Notes under the pieces: generated by a model
Told to the model about the DNA's origin: nothing
Database searches by the model: none
What the model saw: the letters and a program-made list of their open reading frames with translations, nothing else
DNA from: Haloterrigena turkmenica DSM 5511
GTDB taxonomy: Archaea; Halobacteriota; Halobacteria; Halobacteriales; Natrialbaceae
Direction of reading: 5' to 3'
Length of the DNA: 64,000 bases
NCBI RefSeq assembly: GCF_000025325.1
Contig: NC_013743.1
Span: forward strand, 2,604,001-2,668,000
Shown here: piece after piece, positions 18,676 through 26,914 of the stretch
Numbering within the stretch: position 1 is the stretch's first letter
Layout of the letters: the number at the start of each line of letters is the position of its first letter
Translations under genes and position numbers: made by a program

Positions 18676-18758
18676 CGTTGTGGCGGGGATTCGAACCCCG
18701 GAGGCTTGACGCCACATGGTTAGCAACCATGCGCCTTGGGCCGCTTGGCTACCACAAC
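18676..18758 (-). tRNA. tRNA-Ser (GCT)
   Basis: An 83-nt type II tRNA. Acceptor GTTGTGG/CCACAAC pairs perfectly, discriminator G. The anticodon stem CATGG/CCATG encloses TTGCTAA, giving GCT. The T arm is CGGGG-TTCGAAT-CCCCG. CCA is not encoded. It lies just upstream of rps13 on the same strand. Confidence 0.97.
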
Positions 18759-18973
18759 ACCGTGTCTCTATCGTCGCCCGTCTGGACTCGGGGACCGCGT
18801 CCCCTACACGTATCGCACCCGGACCTACCGGCGACGGGTACTTAAGCGCAACGAAAGGCCCCGGCCCCGGTACCGAATAACAGTCACCGACGTCGATAGT
18901 TTCGTCTCGAGAAGACGTCAGTTCGTCTCTCGAGACCGGCGTCCGTTCGACTCCTTCCCACGGCAATCGGCAT

Positions 18974-18980
18974 ATTTATC
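18974..18980 (+). promoter_or_regulatory. TATA-like element for the lipoprotein at 19004
   Basis: ATTTATC lies 24-30 bp upstream of the ATG within an unusually A/T-rich 40-bp patch, consistent with a leaderless promoter. Confidence 0.5.
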
Positions 18981-19003
18981 ATATAACTATATAGTGTCCT
19001 TAT

Positions 19004-19762
19004 ATGAACAGAAGAACCCTGCTCCTCGCGAGCGGCGTGACAGTTTCGAGCGCACTGGCCGGCTGTACCGGCGGCTCGGACGACGGAGATGACGAAGCAG
19101 ACGGCGGCGGTGACGGGAACGGCGACGAAACCGATTCCGAACCGGCCGAGAGTTCCGACGCCGACAGCCCACAGCCCGACGACGAAACGAGCGGAGCCGA
19201 AACTGAAGACGACGACGCCACACGACCGACCCCACAGACGCTCTCCGGTACCGGCGATGCGTCGGAACCGATCGGTATCGAGGGCGGACTGACCGTCGTC
19301 GAGAGCAACCACGAGGGGACGGAGTCATTCCGCGTAGAAGTCGCGGCGGACGACGGGGCCAGGGCGATCTTCGCCGACAACACCGGGCCGTACGAGGGTG
19401 AGAAGGCGGGCCTCCTCGAGGCCGGAAACTACACAGTCGACGTCTCCGCCGACGGCGCGTGGCACCTCACAGTGCGCCAACCGCGAGCGACCGCCGAAGC
19501 GGCCGACGGACTCCCGCAGACGCTCAGCGGTACCGACCCGGTGGTTGCCGGCCCGATTGCGTTCGACGGGGGCCACACTGCGCACGCGACGCACGACGGA
19601 GACGGCGTCTTTCAGATCCGCGTCTTCCCGGAAACGGGAACGCGTCCTGAGTTGGTGGTCCTCGAACAGGATGAGTACGATGACTCGGTATCGTTCGATT
19701 TCGACGGACTCGGCTGGATCGACGTTCAGGCCGACGCCGACTGGACGCTCGAGATCGAATAG
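19004..19762 (+). CDS. Secreted Tat lipoprotein with two repeated beta modules
   Basis: This is a 252-aa protein. The signal has a twin arginine (MNRRTLLLAS) and a lipobox LAGC with Cys21 as the likely lipid-modified residue. Residues 22-75 are Asp/Gly/Ser/Thr-rich linker. Two related modules follow, about 77-158 and 171-252, both starting PQTLSGT and ending in W-H/T-L-T/E-x-R/E strands. This indicates internal duplication of an 82-residue beta-rich unit. The function is unknown; cell-surface exposed. It is followed 81 bp later by the acyl-CoA ligase, which has its own TATA box. Confidence 0.75.
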   Translation: MNRRTLLLASGVTVSSALAGCTGGSDDGDDEADGGGDGNGDETDSEPAESSDADSPQPDDETSGAETEDDDATRPTPQTLSGTGDASEPIGIEGGLTVVESNHEGTESFRVEVAADDGARAIFADNTGPYEGEKAGLLEAGNYTVDVSADGAWHLTVRQPRATAEAADGLPQTLSGTDPVVAGPIAFDGGHTAHATHDGDGVFQIRVFPETGTRPELVVLEQDEYDDSVSFDFDGLGWIDVQADADWTLEIE

Positions 19763-19807
19763 TCGCAAATCGGTCCGATCGACCACCGGTTCGGGCGGAA
19801 TTCTTAT

Positions 19808-19815
19808 CTTTTAAG
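19808..19815 (+). promoter_or_regulatory. TATA box for the acyl-CoA ligase gene
   Basis: CTTTTAAG lies 29-36 bp upstream of the ATG at 19844, in a local A/T-rich patch between two genes of the same direction. Confidence 0.5.
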
Positions 19816-19843
19816 GTGAGCTACCATAAACTAGCAACTATTC

Positions 19844-21826
19844 ATGAGTTTGTCCGAGGCCGAGGCCGCGTTCGACCATCCCGTACTGGAACTCGAGACG
19901 CTGGCCGAGATGTTCGAACGGAGCGTCGAGCGAAACGCCGACACCGACGCCCAGCGGTACAAGGGCGGCGTCTACGACCGGTCGCTCGCCGGCAACGGTG
20001 ACGACGCCCCCCTCGAGCCCGCGCCGGCGGGCGAGTACGCGTCGATCACGTACGACGACATGGCCCACCTCGTCCGCCGGATCGCGGCCGGCGTCCGCGA
20101 CCTGGGGATCGCTGACGGCGAACGCGTGGGAATCTTCGCGGACACGCGCATGGAGTGGGCTCTCTCCGACTTCGGGATCCTCGCCGCCGGCGGGGTCGTG
20201 ACCACCGTCTACAAGAGCTCCTCGCCGGACCAGATCCAGTACCTCCTCGACGACCCCGACGCCGCCGGTGTCGTCGTCGAGAACGAGACGCTCCTCGAGC
20301 GCGTCCTCGAGGTCGAAGACGAACTGGATCTCGACTTTTTCGTCGTCTTCGACGCTCTCGAGACCGACGCGTACGCGGACCGCGAGGACGTACTCACGCT
20401 CGCCGATCTCTACCGGCGCGGCGACGAGGCGTTCGACCGCAGTGAGTACGAGTCGTGGCTCGCAGCCCGCGACGTCGACGACCTGGCGAGCCTGATCTAC
20501 ACCAGCGGCACGACGGGCAAGCCGAAGGGCGTGAAACTGACCCATCGGAACCTCCGATCGAACGTCAACCAACTCTACCGGCGGTACGGCCCGCGCGACG
20601 ACAAGGGCGCGGACGATCCGTCGATCACGCCCGAATCGCGAGCGCTCTCGTTCCTGCCGCTGGCCCACGTCTTCGAGCGGACGGCGGGCCACTTCATGCT
20701 GTTCGCGGCCGGGGCCTGCATCGCCTACGGCGAGAGCCCGGAGACCTTCGCTGAGGACCTCGGCGCGGTCGGCGCCACCAGCACGACGGCCGTCCCGCGG
20801 GTCTACGAGAAGCTCTACGACGGGATCCGCGAGAGCGCGGCCGCAGACGAGGACAGGAAGGAGGCCCTCGAGTGGGCCCTCGACGTCGCGCGCCGGTACA
20901 ACGCGGCCGACGATCCCGGCGAGGAACTCGAGTCCGAACTGGCGGACGCCGACGAACTCGTCTTCGCGACGATCCGCGAGAAGCTGGGCGGCAACATAGA
21001 GTTCCTCGTCAGCGGCGGTGGGAGCCTCTCGCCGGACCTCTGTCGGCTCTTCCATACGATGGGGCTGCCCATCGTCGAGGGCTACGGGATGACCGAGACC
21101 TCGCCGGTCATCGCGACGAACCAGCCGAGTGATCCGCGCGTCGGAACCGTCGGGCCCGCGCTCGCGGGCGTCGAGACCGAACTTGACACCTCGGTCGTCA
21201 GGGACGAGGCCTTCGACGACGAGGGAACGGTCGGCGAACTCCTCGTCAGGGGCCCGAACGTCACCGAGGGCTACTGGGAGAAGCCCGGCGCGACGGACCG
21301 CGCGTTCACGGATGCGGGATGGCTCCGAACCGGTGACATCGTCCACGAACGGCTCGACGGCTACCTCGAGTTCCGCGAGCGTACGAAACAGCTGCTCGTG
21401 CTCTCGACGGGCAAGAACGTCGCGCCGGGCCCGCTCGAGGACGCCTTCGCGTCCGTCGACGTCGTCGAGCAGGCGATGGTCGTCGGCGACGGCGAGAAGT
21501 TCGTCGGCGCCCTGCTGGTTCCCAACGTCGAGGGACTCGCCGGTCGGGCCGAGGACGAGGGCGTCTCGCTGCCCAACGATATCGAAGCGCTGGTCGAGGA
21601 CGAGTGGGTGCTCGAGCAGGTCCAGGCGGCCGTCGACGACGTCAACGAGGGCTTCGAGTCCTACGAGACGATCAAGGAGTTCCGGCTGGTCCCCGAGGGC
21701 TTTACCGAGGAGAACGATCTCGTGACGCCGACGATGAAGAAGCGACGGTCGAAGATCGCCGACCGCTACGAGCACCTCGTCGAAGACATCTACACCGAGG
21801 ACGACGCCGGAGCGGGTTCGGACTGA
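19844..21826 (+). CDS. Long-chain fatty acid--CoA ligase (AMP-forming)
   Basis: This 660-aa member of the ANL adenylating superfamily activates a fatty acid through an acyl-AMP to acyl-CoA. The P-loop-like YTSGTTGKPKG is at 219-229. GYGMTETSPVI near 413-423 is the second core motif, and GWLRTGD with FRERTKQLLVLSTGKNVAPGP near 490-530 is the hinge and C-terminal lid. The length and the long insertion before the second core resemble FadD15-type long-chain ligases. A role in fatty acid import or degradation is likely; an acyl-CoA dehydrogenase is also in the window at 42505-43641 but not linked. Confidence 0.9.
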   Translation: MSLSEAEAAFDHPVLELETLAEMFERSVERNADTDAQRYKGGVYDRSLAGNGDDAPLEPAPAGEYASITYDDMAHLVRRIAAGVRDLGIADGERVGIFADTRMEWALSDFGILAAGGVVTTVYKSSSPDQIQYLLDDPDAAGVVVENETLLERVLEVEDELDLDFFVVFDALETDAYADREDVLTLADLYRRGDEAFDRSEYESWLAARDVDDLASLIYTSGTTGKPKGVKLTHRNLRSNVNQLYRRYGPRDDKGADDPSITPESRALSFLPLAHVFERTAGHFMLFAAGACIAYGESPETFAEDLGAVGATSTTAVPRVYEKLYDGIRESAAADEDRKEALEWALDVARRYNAADDPGEELESELADADELVFATIREKLGGNIEFLVSGGGSLSPDLCRLFHTMGLPIVEGYGMTETSPVIATNQPSDPRVGTVGPALAGVETELDTSVVRDEAFDDEGTVGELLVRGPNVTEGYWEKPGATDRAFTDAGWLRTGDIVHERLDGYLEFRERTKQLLVLSTGKNVAPGPLEDAFASVDVVEQAMVVGDGEKFVGALLVPNVEGLAGRAEDEGVSLPNDIEALVEDEWVLEQVQAAVDDVNEGFESYETIKEFRLVPEGFTEENDLVTPTMKKRRSKIADRYEHLVEDIYTEDDAGAGSD

Positions 21827-21862
21827 GCGATTCCGCTCGCGAACGATCGGCTCGCGTAGCGA

Positions 21863-22855
21863 TCAGTCCGCCGGCGGTTCTACCTCGAGGTACTCGTCGT
21901 TGAGTTCCCACTCGCCGTCGCCGTTTTGAATCATGTACTCGCCGTAGTAGGGCACCCGGTTTTCGACGACCTCGCGGAACGCCTCGCGGATCTCGGGTTT
22001 GGACATCTCGCCCATCGACTTCAGGTCGTCGTTGCGGTTCAGACAGCCCTTCAGGTAGCCCTCGTGGGTGACCCGGACGCGGTGGCAGTTCGCGCAGAAG
22101 GTGGGGTTCTCGACGGGGTCGACGATCTCGACCATTCCGCCGTCGTCGTCTGACGTGCCGCCGACCCAGTAGCGCTTGCGGTCGTGCATCTCGCGGTGTT
22201 CGATCTCGTCGGCCTGCTCGGCCAGCCAGTCGTGGACCCGCTGGATGTCGATGTTCCACTCCGGCTTCCCCGTCAGTTCGGGCATGTACTCGATCAACTG
22301 CAGTCGGAGGCCGTCGTTTTCCGCGACGTGGTCGACCATCTCGGGCACGTAGCCCGCGGTGTGTTCGAAGACGACCATGTTGAGCTTGACCGGGTCCAGT
22401 CCCGCCTCGAGGGCGGCCTCGACCCCCTCGAGAACCTTCTCGTAAGCGCCGCTTTTCGTGATTTCGGCGAAGTCCTGCGGGTCCAGCGCGTCCTGGGAGA
22501 CGTTGACCCGCTCGAGTCCGGCGTCGACGAGGTCCGGTGCGCGACCGGGAAGGAACGTGCCGTTGGTCGTCAGCGAGACCTCCATCGAATCGGGTGTGCG
22601 TTCGATGATCTCTTCTAGATCCTGGCGGAGCATCGGCTCGCCGCCGGTGAACTTGACTGCGTCGACGTCGAACTCGGCGGCGACCTCGAGAAACCGGACG
22701 ACGTCGTCGGTCGACATCTCGTCGTCCTGGGGATCCATCGGTCCGCGGGTGTCACCCAGCCCCTCGTTGTGGCAGTAGACGCAGTCGAAGTTACACCGAT
22801 CGGTGAGAGAGACCCGAACCCCAGTTACCTCCCGTCCAAAGTCGTCGGTGAGCAT
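21863..22855 (-). CDS. moaA: GTP 3',8-cyclase MoaA
   Basis: This 330-aa radical SAM enzyme carries out the first step of molybdopterin synthesis, turning GTP into 3',8-cH2GTP. The N-terminal cluster motif is CNFDCVYC (CxxxCxxC) at about 22-29. The second cluster is in the C-terminal half: [36 protein letters not shown] near 69-83 is the SAM-binding GGEP. The C-terminus lacks the usual GG tail and ends EPPAD. It stands alone; no other moa gene is nearby. Confidence 0.93.
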   Translation of the reverse strand: MLTDDFGREVTGVRVSLTDRCNFDCVYCHNEGLGDTRGPMDPQDDEMSTDDVVRFLEVAAEFDVDAVKFTGGEPMLRQDLEEIIERTPDSMEVSLTTNGTFLPGRAPDLVDAGLERVNVSQDALDPQDFAEITKSGAYEKVLEGVEAALEAGLDPVKLNMVVFEHTAGYVPEMVDHVAENDGLRLQLIEYMPELTGKPEWNIDIQRVHDWLAEQADEIEHREMHDRKRYWVGGTSDDDGGMVEIVDPVENPTFCANCHRVRVTHEGYLKGCLNRNDDLKSMGEMSKPEIREAFREVVENRVPYYGEYMIQNGDGEWELNDEYLEVEPPAD

Positions 22856-23007
22856 GCTACCGAGTTGCAGTCGGATCCGCTTAAGTGCGCCGGGTATTTC
22901 CGCCCTTCCGTAACCATTTTCGGTTGCGGTGTCGGCCGACTGCGGCCCGCGACCGATTGCGACACCGCGGCGGAAGAACTACCCGGCCCACGGACCAACG
23001 GGGACGC

Positions 23008-23220
23008 ATGGACGAGGACATGCTCGAGGACCAGCGCCGGCTGGTCGAACTCATCGAGGAGGAGGGGTGGGACGTGACGGATCTCGAGATTTCGGCCTAC
23101 GACAGCCCGTGGGCCGACGAGGACGACCCCGAGGCGACGGTGACGATCACGGCCCGGAAGCCCTACGAGAGCGAGGGTGAGGACGACGGCGACGATGATA
23201 ACCCGTATCGGCTAAAGTAG
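23008..23220 (+). CDS. Small acidic protein, haloarchaeal hypothetical
   Basis: This 70-aa protein begins MDEDMLEDQRRLVELIEEEGWDV, then a beta-like DLEISAYDSPW region, a TVTITARKPY strand and a Asp/Gly-rich tail ending NPYRLK. The composition is convincingly coding. ATG 23008 is chosen over upstream in-frame ATGs because the preceding residues are Arg-rich noise. The function is unknown. It is the last gene before the repeat-bearing region at 23.2-23.9 kb. Confidence 0.65.
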   Translation: MDEDMLEDQRRLVELIEEEGWDVTDLEISAYDSPWADEDDPEATVTITARKPYESEGEDDGDDDNPYRLK

Positions 23221-23919
23221 CGTCGACGCGAACGGAACGGCTCCGTCCCGACCTGTTCCGTCCCGGCCCGTTCCGTCCGAGTCACGCGTCGCTGTTCTCG
23301 GATAGCTTCCTCGAGTCATGGACACGTCTCAGAGAAATCTGTTTGTCTGTTTCGGTCGTCTCTCACACTGTATTCGAAATGAAATCTCTCTATTGAGTAG
23401 CTAGAGAAGAGAGTCTAGAAGAGGTACCCTCACACACCGTTGTCGAAATGAAATTCGGTGGTCGAATCCGGATACTGGCTCCATATTCGGTATATGTGTC
23501 GAAATCACTAGTTCCAAACACGGTTTCCGAGATTTCATTTCGATCACGGTCCTCGGTTCTCGGCCAGCGAGCACTCCGTTTCGCGGTTTCATTTCGATTA
23601 CGGTGTGGGAACGGTCCGGTCCGGCCGCTCCTCCAACTCGATGGATCGACTTCATTTCGAAAACAGTCCCTTCATTTCGACAACGGTCTTGTTTCCGCTT
23701 CATTTCGGTCACGGTGTCTTCATTTCGGCGACGGTCGGCATCCGATCTTCATTTCGAAAACGGTGCCTTCATTTCGCTGGTGGCCGTCTCACTCCGATAC
23801 CGGCGATATCTCGGCTTCATTTCGACTGCGGACTCTTCACTTCGACCACACCGTCTTCATTTCGACTGTAGCCCCTTCATTTCGAAAACGGTATTACAGC
23901 GTAGTGAACAGTGCAGATA
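23221..23919. other. Candidate replication origin (oriC) next to cdc6/orc1
   Basis: This 699-bp intergenic region is clearly richer in A/T than its surroundings, especially 23330-23520. It holds an array of CTTCATTTCGANNACGGT-like boxes: two minus-strand copies on the left (core 23375-23383, and 23436-23453), two widely spaced plus copies (23533-23550 and 23587-23604), then a dense direct array (23650-23892) that runs up to the cdc6 promoter. Oppositely oriented boxes flank an A/T-rich gap of about 80 bp. Archaeal origins usually lie beside an orc1/cdc6 gene and have origin-recognition boxes around an unwinding element; this layout fits. The box sequence differs from the classical G-rich ORB as I recall it. 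Confidence 0.6.
23650..23892 (+). repeat. Array of 18-bp direct repeats on a 20-bp pitch
   Basis: Copies of CTTCATTTCGANNACGGT begin at 23650, 23670, 23698, 23718, 23747, 23767, a degenerate one near 23787, then 23815, 23835, 23855 and 23875. Intervals are 20 or 28-29 bp, that is about two or three helical turns, so bound proteins would lie near one face of the DNA. Best copies are at 23747 and 23875; copies at 23767, 23787 and 23835 are degenerate. The last copy ends 27 bp before the cdc6 ATG, over the likely BRE/TATA region. Confidence 0.9.
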
Positions 23920-25272
23920 ATGAACAACGAGCCATCGAACACTCGAGAAGACGGAGGCGACGATGGCCCGGCTCAGTCTCCCGAGTCCTCTATCGTGGAT
24001 AGTATCCTCGACGGCGAACGGAAAACCGTCTTCGAGAACAAGCAACTCGTCGACTCGAATACGATCGTCGATCACAACCGGATCTACGGCCGCGACGAAC
24101 AGCTCGCGGCCGAAGCGCGCGCGTTTCGCGACACGCTCGACGGCGAACGGCCCCCGGATCTCCTGCTTTACGGTCCGAGCGGTACCGGGAAGAGTCTCAC
24201 CGTGAAGGCGGTCGCCGAGAAGGTGAAAGGACGCGCCACGCAGAACGAGATCACGTTCGACTTCGTCGCCGTGAACTTCAAGACGATGGAGCCGCACTCG
24301 CTGGATCGCGCCGTCTGGAAGCTCGGGCACCAGACCGCCAAAAAGGCCGGCGTCGCGTGGGACATCCCGCGGAAGGGCGTCTCCACCGACGCGAAGTACG
24401 TTCGTCTCTACGAGATCGTCGACCGCCACTTCGACGCGCTCGTGTTCATCCTCGACGAGATCGATGCGCTCACCGGTCGCGTCGGCGAAGACGAGCCGGC
24501 GTATTCACGACTGCTCTATAGTCTGAGCCGCGTGATGGCCGAACAACACGTCGATACCCTCGTCTCGACGGTCGTCATCACCAACCATCCCAAATTCCGC
24601 GAGAACCTCGACAGCAGGACCGATAGCTCGTACAATCCGACCGGCATTCACTTCTCCGATTACGACGCCACCGAACTCATCGAGATTCTCAACCGTCGAC
24701 GTGACGCGTTCAAAGAGGGAGCGCTCGACGACGGCGTCATCGAACTGGTCGCCGCCTACGGGGCGAAAAACGAGGGCGACGCCCGGCGAGCGATCGACCT
24801 GCTTCGCGACGCGGGCGAAATCGCGAACCGGAACGGGGAGACGGTCGTTACGGAACAGCACGTCCACGCGGCCAACGATTCGGTCGTGAAGAACCGCGTG
24901 CTCGAGATGGTCGGCGGGATGACGCTCCAGAAGAAGCTCTCGCTGTACGCCGCGGCAGTCGTCGCGGACGTGAACGACGGGGCCGCCCCGAGCCCGGCGG
25001 TCTACGCGCTGTACCGAGAGATCTGCCAGCGCACCGACCGCGACGTCTATACTCAGGAGACCGTCAACAGCCACATCAACAAGGCGGGCACGTACGGCGT
25101 GCTCGAGAGCGAGCGGACGAGCGGCGGGTTCAAGAGCGGTGTCCACCTCATGTTCACGTTCACGGAACCCGTCGAGGCCGTCATCGAGACGCTCGAGGAA
25201 GACGACACGTTCGACGAACTCGACGTGTCGACCGCCCGCTCGATCGCCCGGCAATCGCTCCGCGACTCGTGA
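23920..25272 (+). CDS. cdc6: Orc1/Cdc6 replication initiator, AAA+ ATPase
   Basis: This 450-aa origin-recognition protein binds origin boxes and helps load MCM. Walker A is GPSGTGKS at 85-92; Walker B is LVFILDEID at about 174-182. Sensor 1 is around STVVITNHPKF; sensor 2 is in EGDARRAIDLLRDAGE near 288-303. The C-terminal winged-helix DNA-binding domain starts near 335. ATG 23920 is preferred; a GTG at 23911 in the same frame is possible. A TATA-like GTATTA at about 23891-23896 overlaps the end of the repeat array, suggesting autoregulation. Length is normal. The rtcB gene faces it 59 bp downstream. Confidence 0.93.
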   Translation: MNNEPSNTREDGGDDGPAQSPESSIVDSILDGERKTVFENKQLVDSNTIVDHNRIYGRDEQLAAEARAFRDTLDGERPPDLLLYGPSGTGKSLTVKAVAEKVKGRATQNEITFDFVAVNFKTMEPHSLDRAVWKLGHQTAKKAGVAWDIPRKGVSTDAKYVRLYEIVDRHFDALVFILDEIDALTGRVGEDEPAYSRLLYSLSRVMAEQHVDTLVSTVVITNHPKFRENLDSRTDSSYNPTGIHFSDYDATELIEILNRRRDAFKEGALDDGVIELVAAYGAKNEGDARRAIDLLRDAGEIANRNGETVVTEQHVHAANDSVVKNRVLEMVGGMTLQKKLSLYAAAVVADVNDGAAPSPAVYALYREICQRTDRDVYTQETVNSHINKAGTYGVLESERTSGGFKSGVHLMFTFTEPVEAVIETLEEDDTFDELDVSTARSIARQSLRDS

Positions 25273-25331
25273 TTCGATAGCGAAATCGACCGAAAAAGCG
25301 ATTCGGCGTCAGAACCGGTTCGGCGCCGTGT

Positions 25332-26798
25332 TTACCCCTTGATGTTACAGACGGGGAACGTCCGCGCCACCTTGTCGCCGATCCCGAGTTCGTCGGAGAC
25401 GCGGACGACTTCGTCGACGTCCTTGTAGACGCCGGGAGCCTCCTCGGCGACCGTCGCGCCCGACTGGGCCTTGACATAGATCTGGTCCTGCTCCTCGAGT
25501 TCCTGCTGGACGTCGCCGCCCCAGTACTCGTTTTTGGCCTGGGTGCGGCTCATCAGGCGACCCGCGCCGTGGGCCGTCGAGCCGAAGGTGAGGTCCATCG
25601 AGTTCTCGCCGCCCCGGAGGACGTAGCTGCCGGCGCCCATGCTGCCGGGGATGATGACCGGCTGGCCAACGTCGCGGTAAGCTTTCGGAACCTCGGGGTG
25701 GCCGGCGGGGAACGCCCGCGTAGCGCCCTTGCGGTGGACGTAGAGTTCGCGCTGCTCGCCGTCATCGTTCACGGTGTGCGTTTCCTTCTTCGCGATGTTG
25801 TGCGCCACGTCGTACAGCAGGTGCATGTCCATCTCCTCCCACGAGCGGTCGAAGACGCGCTCGAAGACCTGCCGCGTGCGGTGCATGATCAGCTGGCGGT
25901 TGACCCACGCGAAGTTGATCGCCGCGTTCATCGCCGCGTAGTAGTCCTCGGCGAGCTGCGAGCCCGCGGGCGCGGCCGCGAGTTCCTTGTCGGGCAGCTG
26001 GTTCAGCAGCCCCTGATGTTGCTTCTCGATCTTGCGCAGGTAGTCGTTGCACGTCTGGTGGCCCAGCCCGCGGGAGCCACAGTGGATCAGGACGACGATC
26101 TGGTCTTCCTCGAGGCCGTAGGCCTCGCCCACGTCGCCGTCGAAGACGTCCGTGACGCGCTGGACCTCGAGGAAGTGGTTGCCCGAGCCCAGCGAGCCGA
26201 TCTGGTTCTTCCCGCGGTCTTTGGCCTTCTGGCTGACCTTGTCGGCGTCGGCGCCCTCGCGCATCCCCTCGTCCTCGCAGTGGAGCAAGTCCTCCTCGAC
26301 GGCGTGGCCGTGCTCGAGCGCCCAGTCGACGCCGCGCTCGAGGATCTCCTCGACGGTGTCGACGCCGGCCTCGACGATGCCGCCGCCACCGAGACCTGAC
26401 GGAACGTTCGTAAACAGCGAGTCGACGAGTTCCTCCTCGCGGCCCTGTAGCTCGTCGTAGGTCAGGTTCGTCCGCATCATCCGGACTCCGCAGTTGATGT
26501 CGTAGCCGACCGCTCCCGGCGAAATACAGCCGTTTTCCGCGTCGAGTGCACCCACGCCTCCGACCGGGAAGCCGTAGCCTTGGTGGCCGTCGGGCATACA
26601 GATCGCGTAGTTGGTGATGCCGGGGAGGTGAGTCGTGTTCGTGATCTGTTCGAGCGTCTTGTCCTCTTTAATCTCCTCGAGCAGCGCTTCGCTGGCGAGC
26701 ACCCGCGCCGGCGCGCGCATGTCGCCCTCCTGTGGAATCTCCCAGACGTACTCACGCACTTTCTCGAGCGTGATGCCGTCGGCGTCGAACGTGGTCAT
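25332..26798 (-). CDS. rtcB: tRNA-splicing RNA ligase RtcB
   Basis: This 488-aa ligase joins RNA 2',3'-cyclic phosphate and 5'-OH ends, for tRNA exon joining, using GTP and Mn2+. PDGHQGYGFPVGGV near 69-82, INCGVRM with the metal-binding Cys near 101-107, GSGNHFLEVQ near 204-213, and the C-terminal STAHGAGRLMSR block with the GMP-accepting His are all present. HRKGATRAFPAGHP near 355-368 is also conserved. No intein interrupts it. Archease, its established activator, is encoded one gene upstream on the same strand. Confidence 0.95.
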   Translation of the reverse strand: MTTFDADGITLEKVREYVWEIPQEGDMRAPARVLASEALLEEIKEDKTLEQITNTTHLPGITNYAICMPDGHQGYGFPVGGVGALDAENGCISPGAVGYDINCGVRMMRTNLTYDELQGREEELVDSLFTNVPSGLGGGGIVEAGVDTVEEILERGVDWALEHGHAVEEDLLHCEDEGMREGADADKVSQKAKDRGKNQIGSLGSGNHFLEVQRVTDVFDGDVGEAYGLEEDQIVVLIHCGSRGLGHQTCNDYLRKIEKQHQGLLNQLPDKELAAAPAGSQLAEDYYAAMNAAINFAWVNRQLIMHRTRQVFERVFDRSWEEMDMHLLYDVAHNIAKKETHTVNDDGEQRELYVHRKGATRAFPAGHPEVPKAYRDVGQPVIIPGSMGAGSYVLRGGENSMDLTFGSTAHGAGRLMSRTQAKNEYWGGDVQQELEEQDQIYVKAQSGATVAEEAPGVYKDVDEVVRVSDELGIGDKVARTFPVCNIKG

Positions 26799-26914
26799 AC
26801 TCGAGTATCGACCTCCATCGATGAAAGGTGTTCGTCTCTTCGGTCGGCGTTGCTAGCCGTTCCCACCGCCGTCGTCGGATCGTTCCTGCCGGGATCCGTT
26901 ATGCGACTACCCGG

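Noticed and set aside
19838-21775. 645-codon minus-strand frame opposite the acyl-CoA ligase
   Set aside because: It is entirely antisense to a protein with all ANL motifs and shows the Arg/Val/Leu/Asp bias of an antisense reading frame.
23650-23892. CRISPR-like array
   Set aside because: Repeats are 18 bp with only 2-11 bp between them, there is no room for spacers, copies are degenerate, and no cas gene is near. The array sits at a cdc6 promoter.
23911-23920. GTG 23911 as the cdc6 start
   Set aside because: It would add only three residues (MQI); ATG 23920 is at a better distance from the TATA-like element. The choice is not certain.
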